DNA of 64,000 bases from positions 19,094,370 to 19,158,369 of the forward strand of contig NC_045140.1 in NCBI RefSeq assembly GCF_008831285.2. Direction: 5' to 3'. Position numbers and translations under genes: made by a program. The notes under the pieces are model-generated. The model saw only the letters and a program-made list of their open reading frames with translations, had not been told where the DNA came from and searched no databases. The DNA comes from Nymphaea colorata. Lineage: Eukaryota > Streptophyta > Magnoliopsida > Nymphaeales > Nymphaeaceae. Of this stretch, positions 12,001 through 22,083 are shown piece after piece (the stretch's first letter is position 1; each line of letters begins with the position of its first letter).

Positions 12001-14453
12001 ATTATCTTAATCCCACGCAGCATATATTCCTTTTTTCTCAATAGGTCCATCCTCCTCAAGAATATATTTCTTCCTATGACCAGCCACCGACATTATGAAT
12101 ACCCTAGACCATATTTCATAATTTGAGCCATTAAGTTTCATCGTGGTTCCATAAGAGAATGAATTCCCAACCATCTTGTAGTCAGTAGACCCTTCAGATT
12201 TACTGTTTTCAGCCATAGTAAATAAAGAAGACCAGATTGACGCAAACGTTTAAAGAAAGAGGGCTAGAAAATTACTGTCACTTCAGATCTGGTTCAGCCG
12301 ATGACAAAAAAAAACAAGAATGAACTCCCAACGACTGAAGACTGCTGCTCCCAACGACTGAAGACTGCTGCCACTTATAACAGCAGCTAGTTCTCATAAA
12401 ACTTCCTGTCCACGTGTCAAAGAAATCCACAAAATCAAACAAAAAACTTGTACTAAGGATCAACAGCAGTCCTCACTCCTCACGCAGCCTTACTTTACTG
12501 AACTTGTATCCACGATCTATAGAAAAATTCTGATCATATTCAAAAAACTGAATTTATAAGCAGCATATAGACTCCACAAAGCATCCACAACACCTCACGC
12601 AGCCTGACTTTCCCGAAATTGTATTTACGATCATCACAAACCACAGCGTCACACGTCACACTACATCCACAATAGTCTGCTTCATACGACCAATATGAGG
12701 ATCTGATCACGCCTTCCACATAGGCGTGATCAGGTCCTCCTTCACACGGCACGCCCAACCCCTATTCCCTCATTGTCTCCTTATTGGGTGATAAGAGGGA
12801 ATAAGGAGTAGCGATGACAAGAGAGAGGACGAAAAAGAAAGGAACTCACTTGGCTGTTCGCCGGAAAGATTGTCGCCGGAGAAGATGGTCGCCGGAGAAG
12901 GTCACCGGAAAGCGCACCCTGCCGTCGACGCCCACACCCGCTCTGATACCATGTTGCGAGAGAGAGAGAGGCAGCAAAAAGTTGAAGTTCATTACGTGAC
13001 CCTAATCTCTATTAAGAGATTAGGGTTAGGGAAAATTACAAGAGAAGTCCACTAAAAATAACAAAACATTTAAAGAGATCCTCCCTAACTTCCTAAAATT
13101 TCAGAAAACCCCTTTTTGTATCTTTAACAATATAAATAGAGAAATAAACGACTAGAGAAAACTATGAAAATTTCATAGTGTGTGAAAGCATGTTACTGGA
13201 TATTTGTGATATCAGGATTTTCACCGCCTGCAAAAATACTGAGATTTCTGGAATCTGGCTGTCATGAAATTTCATCCCGTGTCACCTATGGTGAAAGGTG
13301 GTTCAAGGATTTATTTTATGTGGAATTTGACATGAACTGTTGAAAATTTATTCATTACCCAGTTCCTTGGCTTCACCGTTGGATATTTATTTCATGTTTC
13401 AAGTGCATTATCTGAGTTGGTACCTAAATCTGGACTTATTTGTAATGATGTATGTTACTGGAACCTCAGGTGACTGAACCCAATAATCTCCCTGAGGTGG
13501 TGGCTGCCATACGATAAGCATTTTGCTTCAGAACAGGAGGATAAAAAAAAAATCGGTGCCTCATTTTTGATCTGTGGTTACAACTTTTCAGTTCCTAAGT
13601 TTCTCCATACTCTAGGGCTATTCAAACCTACTTTATAAAATACAAAACACTTAAAGCAAACGTCCCCTAAGCAAAAATAGCTTATTGAGTTTTGTTTATT
13701 TAATATTTCTATTTATTTGAAGATTCTGAACATTGTTCTAGTGGGCACTTGGATTCAAATTGTTCGAAGGTTTATCTCCACCTTCACCTATATCACATAT
13801 TTGAATAATTCTGAAGGGAGACCAGATCTTCACAATCATTGATTATGGTATTCTAAAACTAATTATCTGGTTTTGTTTCTTTTGACATCTTCCTCGCTTC
13901 CATATTTTGCAGGCTGTCTTGTGATTGTCAAGTGAATGGTTAACCAGTCCTGTTAATTTTCTTCGTTGATTTTACACGAGGTGTATACTGGCCTAGGTTC
14001 GACGTGTAGGTTTTAGTTTTTGGGTTGTTTGAACAATATTTGCCTACATTAAATAACTATTGCGGTCTATATATTTTCAATGATTTATTATTCAGGAAAT
14101 TGTTTACAGGGGTAATTCTCAGGCCAGGATTCATACATGGTACTCGACAGGTCGGTGGCATGAAACTGCCTCTGGGAATTATTGGTTCACCAATGGAAAT
14201 GGTAATATCGACCCTGTTTTTCCTCTTTGAAACCTTGTCCAATGCTTGGCATGCCAAAAATTGATCCCCCATTTCATGATGGCAGGTTCTTCAACATGCA
14301 AAACCACTCACTCAACTTCCCCTTGTGGGGCCAGTTTTCCTGCCTCCAGTGAATGTGACCTCTGTTGCAAAGGTTGCAGTGAGAGGTGCGACTGACCCTG
14401 CTTTTCCTCCTGGCGTTGTTGATGTGTTCAGTATTCTGCGCTATGGGCAATAA
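965..14453 (+). CDS. NAD(P)-binding Rossmann-fold protein (atypical SDR, At5g15910/At1g32220-like), 10 exons
   Basis: Exons: 965-1017, 2071-2191, 2323-2411, 3795-3850, 3926-3981, 4878-4971, 6207-6286, 6823-6865, 14110-14201, 14286-14453. All introns are GT-AG and phases join to 283 residues. The ATG at 965 opens an Arg/Ser-rich, acid-poor N-terminus (MVISRYLRSQSTAVSK, then YRTSRLLSA), so mitochondrial targeting is likely. Exon 3 starts the Rossmann fold with LLVLGGSGFVGSH; the GxxGxxG dinucleotide-binding glycines are residues 63-69. Later blocks are VSCVGGFGSN, NINAIRAA, FVYISAADFG and GYYEGKKAAE, where Y179-x3-K183 resembles the SDR Tyr/Lys pair. The C-terminal VILRPGFIHGTR block is typical of NDUFA9-like/extended SDR proteins. 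The substrate is unknown; relatives are annotated only as Rossmann proteins. Intron 8 is 7.2 kb because it carries a copia insertion and an older unknown relic. A poly(A) signal AATAAA lies at 14546. Exons were joined by eye using family homology, so small boundary errors are possible in exon 1. Confidence 0.88.
2975..3088. repeat. compound microsatellite (CA)n-(TC)n-(TA)n
   Basis: Three consecutive dinucleotide tracts in intron 3 of the Rossmann gene: CA/CACG runs, then TC, then TA. Likely highly length-variable. Open frames across it on both strands are low-complexity artefacts. Confidence 0.95.
4209..4690. repeat. diverged tandem duplication of about 240 bp inside intron 5
   Basis: The segment beginning CAGTTTCTAGGAAG at 4209 recurs 240 bp later at 4449. 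In both copies it is followed in the same order by ...AACAG..GTAT..ATGAT, an AGATTGG block, CAGCT.AGA, TTTGATGGCAAA-like, GTTAACCA, and ..GAAGTT..GATGAGA. The copies differ by many substitutions and small indels, so the duplication is old. It is non-coding. Confidence 0.7.
5826..5849. repeat. homopolymer of 24 C
   Basis: Uninterrupted C run in intron 6, flanked by C-rich sequence and a following T run. The length is likely unreliable in any assembly. Confidence 0.9.
7155..7500 (-). other. unrecognised open frame antisense in intron 8
   Basis: On the minus strand a frame of about 115 codons stays open from near 7500 to a stop at 7155. Its composition looks protein-like (for example GIPTSQFAFSHIHRVKH and SFPPALFIREDGGNEG). 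No ATG sits at its upstream end; an internal ATG is at 7358. It lies between exon 8 of the Rossmann gene and the copia insertion. I recognise no family. It could be a fragment of an older mobile element or captured exon, or chance. Confidence 0.3.
7832..8011 (-). repeat. 3' LTR of copia-1 (180 bp)
   Basis: Starts TGTTGCGAGAGA and ends TTTAACA on the + strand. It carries a perfect 11-bp hairpin (ACCCTAATCTC at 7881-7891 pairing with 7898-7908, loop of 6). It differs from the other LTR at two single bases and by one GA repeat unit. Confidence 0.95.
8012..8028 (-). other. polypurine tract of copia-1
   Basis: Read on the minus strand it is CCAGCTTGAGGGGGAG, abutting the 3' LTR. This is the expected plus-strand primer for reverse transcription. 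It overlaps the end of the pol frame (stop at 8019). Confidence 0.85.
8019..10975 (-). CDS. copia-1 pol: integrase, reverse transcriptase, RNase H
   Basis: An open frame of about 980 codons without internal stop. In order: the integrase zinc finger (WHLRLGHPS...CDACQLGKH); the integrase core with VDVWGPS, LVLVDDFTR, IRTDNALEF and QQNGVAERKHR; a Pro/Ser-rich linker; RT (WVFTIKYHSDG, ARLVAKGY, QLDVKNAFLYGDL, YGLKQSPRAW, YVDDIVLTG); and copia RNase H (YSDADYAGSVDDRKSTTGF, SSAESEYRAM, FHERTKHIEVDCHYI). The frame ends IYAPA-stop at the polypurine tract, as usual for RE1-type plant elements. It has no own ATG in a plausible place, because copia pol is normally made from a gag-pol fusion. A frameshift near 10975 cuts it off from the protease frame. 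RT catalytic residues look intact, so it might still be a source of trans-acting enzyme if expressed. Confidence 0.93.
10955..11510 (-). pseudogene. copia-1 nucleocapsid zinc knuckle and protease, frameshifted
   Basis: The frame from about 11508 carries a Gly/Arg-rich stretch, then the CCHC knuckle CSYCGKIGHLEDRC (about 11467-11426), then the aspartic protease motif WMIDSGASRH. It ends LPRLGIITI-stop at 10955. A shift of reading frame near 10975 would restore the run TFRHYYNLISVKQLAI found in the pol frame. Upstream, a TAG near 11510 and a frame change separate it from the gag frame. The protease core itself is uninterrupted. Confidence 0.85.
11542..12216 (-). pseudogene. copia-1 gag, interrupted by stops
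   Basis: The ATG at 12216 begins MAENSKSEGS and continues into the copia gag domain (LNGSNYEIWSRVFIMSVAG). A TAA at 12009-12007 interrupts it after AAWD. The same frame then resumes DNYIVMSWIMNS and runs through the UBN2-type gag region (FLRKTYSHATN, LSQYFATLTAAYERLKAL) to a TGA at 11544-11542. The bases after this TGA still encode GRGPSSFGG in the same frame, so the TGA is a second nonsense change rather than the natural end. Confidence 0.88.
12940..12951 (-). other. primer binding site (initiator tRNA-Met) of copia-1
   Basis: On the minus strand it reads TGGTATCAGAGC, complementary to the 3' end of plant initiator methionine tRNA. It directly adjoins the 5' LTR at 12952. It fixes the orientation of the element. 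Confidence 0.93.
12952..13129 (-). repeat. 5' LTR of copia-1 (178 bp)
   Basis: Begins TGTTGCGAGAGA and ends TTTAACA on the + strand, followed by the ATATA duplication. Nearly identical to 7832-8011, including the hairpin. Confidence 0.95.
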
Positions 14454-14545
14454 GTGGGGTGTACATCTTTGTTCACTTTTGAAAGTGAGAGCAGCTATGC
14501 TGACATTCCCTTGTAATGCCTCTCTTTTTGAGCGATCAGTTTAGA

Positions 14546-14551
14546 AATAAA
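14546..14551 (+). terminator. poly(A) signal AATAAA of the Rossmann gene
   Basis: AATAAA lies 93 bp after the TAA at 14451-14453, a normal distance for a plant 3' UTR. Confidence 0.6.
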
Positions 14552-15699
14552 AGCATCAATTGCATCGGTCTCTGAAAATGCTCACATATGTTGTACATGG
14601 TCGCTGACGTGTTCCGGTGTAATTGATTGCTGTCTGAAATCAAAATATCATTTTCAATTTGATTGAGTAGTCGGGGGATGAGTTTGATTTGGCAGAGCAG
14701 TTACATATTGTCTGTCCTGTTGCTTCCGCTGGCACTGATAATTGTCATGATGTTTCCAAAAAAGTTACTGATCTTGGACGAAAATTGCTTAATTAGAGTG
14801 TGTGTGGTGTGAGTGCATTCTGTCACTGGGTCTCACTGCCTTGCGTGACTTGATGCTACCTGCTGCCTGTATGTTTTGGGTACCTGCACAAGCCTGCTGT
14901 AGTCATATATTATCATATGTGTCGCTTGAATATTTCAGGAACTAGGTTCCTAGGTTTCAACTTGTTTTTTACATTTAAAGTTAGGTTTAATCTCGGAAAC
15001 ATGTAATAACCATTATGGTTAGCTACAATTTCTCAATAACATTTAGCAAGCCTTCATATCTAACTCTAGGTAGTCTCTTTCTCAACCTTCTCTAACTTCA
15101 TCTGCTCCTGGTATGGAGTCACCCGCAGAGGCTGAAGAACTCCATGCCTGGCCAGCATCCGCCGGTAGCAATTACTTAATCCAACCTCCCTCTTCTCACC
15201 CCGTACCTGCCTCACCCTATGATCTGACCCGGATGGTTTCGGAGGCCATTCACGCCCATGCTTTTCGGATGGCTTTCATGGTTGGCTGGCACCTTCCATT
15301 GGTTTGATGGTAGGTTGAGGAGGTCGTGGAAGACATGATATGTTGTAAAAGGTCGTTCAGGCTTCTTGGTTCAAGCGGGATGGGCCATACTTCTGCAATG
15401 GTGATAACTGAATATGGTCAGCCTAATGCCTCACAAGGGTGAATAAAGTTTTAGAAGGCAGAGACCAAGGGCCGGGATTCATGGAAGAAATGGGATAATA
15501 TCTTTTGGGAGCTCCAAGAGGCAAGTTCCTAATGTTTTATTTTCATATGAGTTCGCTCCTCTGTGAGGTCCTGCCCAAGGAGCTTACTTCTTGTACGGTC
15601 CAAGTTCTACCTTTCAGCTTCTTAATAAACAGGTAGAGGTTAGCCTAATCCCATCTTCACCTGCAAAAACTATATGCTTAGTGCTAATTATAAATTAGC

Positions 15700-15710
15700 T
15701 ATATATATAC

Positions 15711-15752
<42 letters not shown>
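15700..15752. repeat. (AT)n-(GA)n microsatellite
   Basis: Uninterrupted AT run followed by a GA run; non-coding. Confidence 0.95.
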
Positions 15753-17102
15753 TTACCGTTACCTACGTGGTATATACACTTATAGTCATACGTATATGAC
15801 ATGAGTTTGATGATTGATATGACAAGTTATGAATATAAAACCAATGATATTGTTTTTACACAATCTTGTCAATATTGTTGTGTATCGGCCCGTATGATCA
15901 AATACAAAACCACCGTTTTTCCAAGAATTGAACGATATGCATCAGCCACTGTCGCCTCCTATCATATCTTGTTTAGCTTTTAAATGTTAAAAAAAAATTA
16001 AAATAATCTGCATCGGCCAAAAATGCGTTGGCCCATATCGGCCAAATTAAACTACTAAGCGATATGATGCCGACACTGACAATTGCAACAGTCGTTTTAC
16101 AACAATATGCTTGCACTCTCCCTAAGGCCCTTTTCACCATTTGGATCTCAGAGATCTTGGCATTGGCCTGTACCAACATATTGTGGGATCTGTACAGAGG
16201 GATTCAAGCACCACATATTGCGGGGTGGCATACATACACACTCAAATTTGCATAAATATATGCTGTTTTTTGTGAAAAAATGGCCTCTAGGAATTTACTA
16301 AAGCTCAAGGAAAATGAATTTATCCAAATCAGGCACAGATTTAACAGAAAACGTTGGTCCAGATCTTGGATCGAAAGGGGGGCAACAAGAACTATAGAAT
16401 TCAGTTCATATTCTTAAACTTAAATTGTGGGTATTACCCAGAAATAGTAAGGTCTCCGTGAGGTGGATGTAGCTGAACACTGTTGTTTTTCCAACGTACT
16501 TTTTCCTGGAGTGCCGATCTAAGCACATCGTTTGTAAACTTGGATTTCAGAGGTGAATTCCAAGGTTAATTCGATCATTTCACGTCTTTATTAGAAGGTC
16601 ACGATTTTAGAATCACCACTTTCTATTTGGTTTTATTGGTTTTCCTTTTTTGCACGTATCACTTGCACATTTCTATCTGAATTCAAAGTCTAGAATGCCG
16701 TATACAATCATGAATTTTAGACTTGGGTTCACAAAGACTTTTTACACTCGAAACTGGATCCAAATTTTGCGTAACGTAGGCCCATGTCTGCGCAAAGAAA
16801 AATTTCAGATGCCGCCATTTTCTTTCTTTCTTTTCGCCGTTTCAAAAGTCAAGGCTGAATAAGAGGAAGAAGAAACGGAGACATTTGTAGAAAGGTTTTG
16901 GGTGGTCAAGCCAAAGCCAAACAGCCAATGAAGCACAAACGCTTACTCTCTCTCCCTCTCCCTCTCTCTATCTGATGCTTTTCATAGTGTCAATAAACAA
17001 TTGCAAAGAATCTCAAAAGTTCTTCAAAATTGACATACTCAGAAAAGGTAACACCCAATGTCACACGAGGAGAAGAAATGTGTTACGACGTGGACCTTCC
17101 AG

Positions 17103-17224
17103 TCATCGCTGGTGTATAATTGTAAACGAAAGTGTTTCCTTGTAACACCTAAGTCAATGGGATTCATCGCTGGTGTATAATTGTACACAAAAGTGTTTCC
17201 TTGTAACATTTAAGTAAATGGGAG
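17103..17224. repeat. tandem duplication, 61-bp period, two copies
   Basis: The unit beginning TCATCGCTGGTGTATAATTG occurs at 17103 and again at 17164. The copies differ at only a few positions, so the duplication is fairly recent. It lies 116 bp or more downstream of the FTSHI3 stop, possibly in its 3' UTR. Confidence 0.9.
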
Positions 17225-17339
17225 ATTGTGAAAACATGCGTCGCGCAAAATTCCAATCAGACAGGAAAATCGACTATTTCCACATATATAATGCATCAAG
17301 ACTGGGGCTAAATTCCCGTGGTGCACAAAGAATATCTTT

Positions 17340-20300
17340 TCAAGTTAATGTTTGGTAGCCTAGAGGTTGTTGTGAACCATCATCTCTTGCAACATTTCTT
17401 CGAACAAGCGATGGCATCCATGGAAAGAGTCTTCCAAGTTCTTTGCTTATGGCATTGGTGGTCGATGGCCTCACATTAATTCCAAATCTGGCCCTCTCAA
17501 TTGCCTCCATGATGTCTTCACGTGTCACTAGATCACCACCTGTAAATTTCATTGGTATTAATGGATATAATACTAGTCTGCTGGTTGTCTCGGTGGCAAA
17601 GCTTGTTAATGTGCATTCTCACACTCAGGCATGCACAAGCACACACAAAGTTGCAAACGATACTCCTGGTTGTTGTACTCAGGTAGCTAAATAATCCCAC
17701 CATACTAAGTTCTTTCCAGTGGTAAAGACAGTATGTACAGCAAATGCATAAGTCAAATAATAAAACCGAGATGGATTTCATCAAAGAAAAACAAAAGGAG
17801 AAACCTGTCTGAAGCATTCCCTGCACAGCCCGAAACTTTATTACTCATGCAGCAACTATGCATGAAGATCATGAAATATGAAGACATTAGCAAACCTGGA
17901 AACTTAACTGTACTGTGAATGTATTGCATTCCTTTTTCCTTAAGAGGAAATCATGCGTACTTCAATAATCACTTTACACTACATAAACGTTGTACCTGTG
18001 ATTGTAAAGAACCACGAACTTGCATGTATTTAACATACTGCCCACAAGAATCTTTCATAAGGATCCCTCCTTGCTTTATGGTACATGCATACACAGATAA
18101 GGGACGTGTGGCGAGCCACATTACTGTACTAAAAGCATGAGAGCTTATACAAAAGGATTCACAAGAAATATGCTGCAGCGGCTTTTGATTCCTTTTAGAG
18201 GTTTTGTCATTCAGAAAGTGGGGAAAAAGGGTGGGGAGAAGAGAGACTCTATGAGATCCTACTGTGAAAGGATACTCCTTGCGCTATGATCATGTTGACC
18301 AAAGGAAAAAAAGAAAAAGAAAAAAAAGAAATAAAGGTTGCACAGATTTCGGATCATGTATGGGTGATTATCATTTAACCCACCATGTTTAACAATTCAG
18401 AGCTGATCATGTAAATATTTTGGTCTCAAGTGAGTAGCTTATGGACACCAACGTTCCATGGTAAATATGGTCCAAAACATGCTGACAGGCAACGTGACAG
18501 CAAAACTAGTTAACAAGCCATTCTGGTGGGCATTTGCTGTGTTAATTTCCAATTCAGGATCTCATCCTTTTTATTGTATCCCTTTTAAAGATAGACTTAA
18601 TACACTTACTATTAAAAACTTCCTTCATTATCATACGCCTGAAACATCAGACCCGTCTCTTTTTAGTGAGAGCTAACTATTCTTCTTCCAGATTATTTTG
18701 AGGACAGGAGCACGTTAATTGCCTTGTCAGTGCCTTTTAAGCCACTTATCTCATTCATTTGATATAGGGACTTGTCATCTTCCCCGGATGATGCAAGAAT
18801 GCAATTCAGTTCTCAAATCTCAACTTATGAACGATCACGATTGAAGGAAATAAACAAAGCAGTTTTAAAGAATTTCAGAAGCAACATGGTACTAGCATGA
18901 AGAAACTCGACGAGTTATGAGCACTAACATGCAAAAGATTTTGACGATGCAAAGTTCCACAGAAATATTAACTTAAACCAACAAAATTAGTACTAAGATT
19001 TCCTTTAACTAGGTCATTGTCGTACCTCTACGAGCAGCAAGCAATGAAGCCTCATTAATTATGTTTGCAAGATCAGCTCCTACAAACCCCGGAGTAAGAG
19101 AAGCAACTAGGCTACATATCACTTGGGGATCCTCCTCCAGAGGCACTCCTCTTAAATGGACAGCAATTATCTTTTGCCGCCCAGTGGCATCTGGTTCGCC
19201 AACAAATACCTTCCGCGAGAAACGCCCTGGCCTGCATAGGGCTGGATCCAGTGCTTCTGGTCGATTAGTTGCTGCAATCACAACCACTTTCATATCTGAT
19301 TCAAATCCGTCCATTTCTGTTAACAACTGCATTCAAAGGGGACAAAATAAAAAAGAAGTAAAAAATGGGCAATAAAATGAATAACAGGGATTATGATGGA
19401 CGCAGTCGAAATAACATGCCTGGTTCAATGTCTGATCTCGTTCATCATTGAAACTTCTTCCTCTCTTGCCTCCAACTGCATCAAGCTCATCAATGAAAAT
19501 TATCGATGGTGCACATTTTCTAGCAGTACTAAAAAGATCTCTAATACGAGCTGCTCCTCTTCCAACAAACAACTCCACAAACTCACTAGCAGAGACTGTG
19601 AAAAATGGAACTCCAGCTTCACCAGCTACTGCACGTGCTAATAGTGTTTTACCAGTTCCTGGAGGCCCAACAAGCAGTACACCTCTGGGTAATTTAGCTC
19701 CCAACTTTGTATAATTAATTGACCCTTGCAAGCATGAAACAATCTGTATTCCACAAAATAAGAAATGATAAACATGAAAGATGATATGTAATGGTAACAG
19801 GTACAGTTTCAGTCAGAAATCAATCTTGTGGTTCTATTGTAATTTTAAGCACATGATAGACCAATAACATAAAATCGGTAAATAAACAGCATATATGTGG
19901 GTTAACATTCCAATGCCTACACTTTTGCAGCCACTGATATAGATAAGACTGAGTTCGCTGCATGCATTTAAAGAATTGTCGTGAAACAGAAAATTTTTAA
20001 CACAAAGGGCAAAGGGAAAATGGAAATATATGGTAAAATAATACATTTCAATAAGAAAGCAAGTAGTATCAAGAATTTTAATGGGAAAAAATGAGGGAGA
20101 ATGCACCCTACTGGAATACAATTTTTGGGTTTGTCTTCAACATTATAAAAAAGGTTAGCATATAAAATTAAATTTTAGAAACTTGACTTTACCTTTGCTA
20201 TATTTTCTGAAAGTACCTCTTAATACTCTGTGGAAAGCCATGTGTAGCTCAATTGAAGTTCTCTATAGTGCACATTGGCCAGTTTAACAAGAAATGCCAT

Positions 20301-22083
20301 GTACTTAAAAGAAAATATAGAGTACATTTCATAGCCAGCCATATGGCAAAAATGTCTGGTGGCTTCCAACCTCAGGAGGTTGAGATACCAACATATACAT
20401 GGTAGCAACAACTTGCATGGTGAGAACAAAGGAAGCACATGTAGTTGAAGTTTATCGAACAGAGGAAAGATAAGTCACCAACCATTATATTGAGTTTAGA
20501 AGGGGGTTTATCACACTTAAAAAACCTCTCTGCTATCTTATGAGTTTCAAACAAGGGGTTCAGTAGTTTCAAAGCATTGTGTGTGCATGTTTGTGTGGTG
20601 CATCTGCGCATGTGCCTGTTTGTCTGTGCATAAGTATACATTTCACAGTTTATTGTGTGTATTTATGCATGAAGAAGGTGAGATATTAATTTTCTCCAAT
20701 TTGCATGTGTCAATTGACAAGGAACAAACCACCACTTGTTAATTCATCGTGACATCATCCTATTAAAAAATGAAACATCCTTTTACAGGTCGAGACTTTA
20801 TCAACATGGTCATTTCATGATTCACGAAATTGGCAGGAAACACACTAGCAAAAGACCTGCACTACGACACCTGATTCTTAGAACCAGTGGGAAAACCAAG
20901 TTAAAAGCAGACTAACCTCCATAAGCTCTGATTTGGCTGCATCAACGCCCTCAACATCATCAAAACTGACAGTCTGATTGTATGATCTGCGTTTCTTTGC
21001 AGGACTGTTTGCAGCAGAAAGTTGGCGATACAGTAACCACATCAGTGGAGTTAATGGAATCCAAAGTGAAATTATTGTAATCAAAACGCTCCTCATGGAC
21101 AACAACAATGACTGAGGAGCTGAGCTGTATGTTGTGCCCTTTTCCCTCATTAGCCCTAGGAGGAAATTCTCATCATGATCTATTTTCCGTGTGGAATATT
21201 GCCACTCTGGAGTTCCAAGCCTTGTCTCGGGAGATATTCTCCATCTCCTCTTGTTGGTTATTGGTTTCTCTTCTACACTCAACGACATATCTTCAGTGCC
21301 ACTTTCACTGCCAATGCCACTTGAGTCGGAGACAATGGTGTCACTCAGCTCAAAATCACTTGAGAGCAAGCTTGATGCAGGGTCGCTCTCTGTGACTTCC
21401 CTTGGAAGCAAATTTGGCATAGATACCTGTGAGCTTTCAAGAGATAGAGGTGCTGTGTTATAGAATATACGTCGAGAACCCTCTTCAAATAGTACTTTGG
21501 TCACACAACCAGCCTGAAGATTCATAATCAAGTCCGAATAGGGGACAACTTTGGAAGATGGAACTGCTGTCAATCTGAGAAATAAGTAGCACAGCCCAAA
21601 AACAGCTATAATTGCGGAAGAGATGATGAAGTTCCTAGAATTCCTTCTCAACGACATTCCAACTTCCTCCAGTGATACCTTTTTCAATCTATTTGATAAC
21701 AACCGCAGTCTAGGACGCAACCTAATTCTGAATCTTTTTCTCAAACCACCGCGCTGGTTTTGAGTGTCTCTACTCGAAGCTTGTGATCGAATTACAAGAC
21801 AAATTTTTTCACAACGAAATGCACTTCTGCAGGAGCAACCTATTAAGCAGCATGCAACATGGTGTGATGGAAAAGCAGACAAATTCAAGGCTCCATGCGA
21901 ACTCAATGATTTTAGTTTTTGTAATCGAACCCATGAAACCTTCTTACATTGTAAAGACATTATAGTGGCTTTGAGCTTAAGTTGACGAGTTTGTGACCTG
22001 CCCCAACATAACAAAGAAACATCTCTGGAAGGGAATATTGGTCTGCTCACGCTGTAACAAGAAATAGCAGAAAAATGAACCAT
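17340..22083 (-). CDS. FTSHI3: inactive FtsH-like AAA protein FTSHI3 (chloroplast), 4 exons
   Basis: Exons (minus): 22083-20917, 19743-19420, 19326-19026, 17539-17340; 663 residues from the ATG at 22083. An internal ATG at 21960 would give 622, which I recall as the Arabidopsis length. The Cys/Ser/Arg-rich start suggests a plastid transit peptide. Two hydrophobic spans follow ([18 protein letters not shown], and [19 protein letters not shown] before the AAA domain). The AAA module has [13 protein letters not shown], Walker A GPPGTGKT (415-422), Walker [10 protein letters not shown] (D474, E475) and RPGRF (529-533). After the AAA lid ([18 protein letters not shown]) the protein ends within about 60 residues ([13 protein letters not shown]...PLGYQTLT). 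The HEXXH zinc-protease domain is absent, as in FTSHI3, so it should act as an ATPase/chaperone partner at plastid membranes. Intron 2 (19419-19327, 93 nt) begins GC, not GT: CAG|GCATGT...GCAG, and only this join restores [11 protein letters not shown]. The first codons are the least certain part. Confidence 0.92.

Larger units (their letters stand above)
7827..13134 (-). mobile_element. Ty1/copia LTR retrotransposon (copia-1), antisense in intron 8
   Basis: Complete element from 7832 to 13129 with LTRs of 180 and 178 bp, each TG...CA, flanked by the 5-bp target duplication ATATA (7827-7831 and 13130-13134). In minus orientation the order is 5' LTR, primer site for initiator tRNA-Met, gag, protease, integrase, reverse transcriptase, RNase H, polypurine tract, 3' LTR. 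This is the copia order (integrase before RT). The LTRs differ by two substitutions and one GA unit, so the insertion is young. gag carries two stops and a frameshift, and a second frameshift separates protease from the pol frame. The element therefore cannot make its own polyprotein, although the long pol frame is open. It is transcribed opposite to its host gene. Confidence 0.95.
14552..17339. other. intergenic region between the convergent Rossmann and FTSHI3 genes
   Basis: No gene recognised. A 64-codon frame at 15113-15307 has protein-like composition (NYLIQPPSSHPVPASP, EAIHAHAFRMAFMVGWH) but no known family; it may be a decayed mobile-element fragment. An AT/GA microsatellite is at 15700-15752. 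Around 15880-16080 there are several ATCGGCC-type words resembling a dispersed repeat. A 61-bp tandem duplication lies at 17103-17224, just beyond the 3' end of FTSHI3. Confidence 0.6.

Noticed and set aside
15113..15307. 64-residue frame as a gene between Rossmann and FTSHI3
   Set aside because: Short, bounded by stops, no family match and no splice context; kept only as a remark in the spacer entry.
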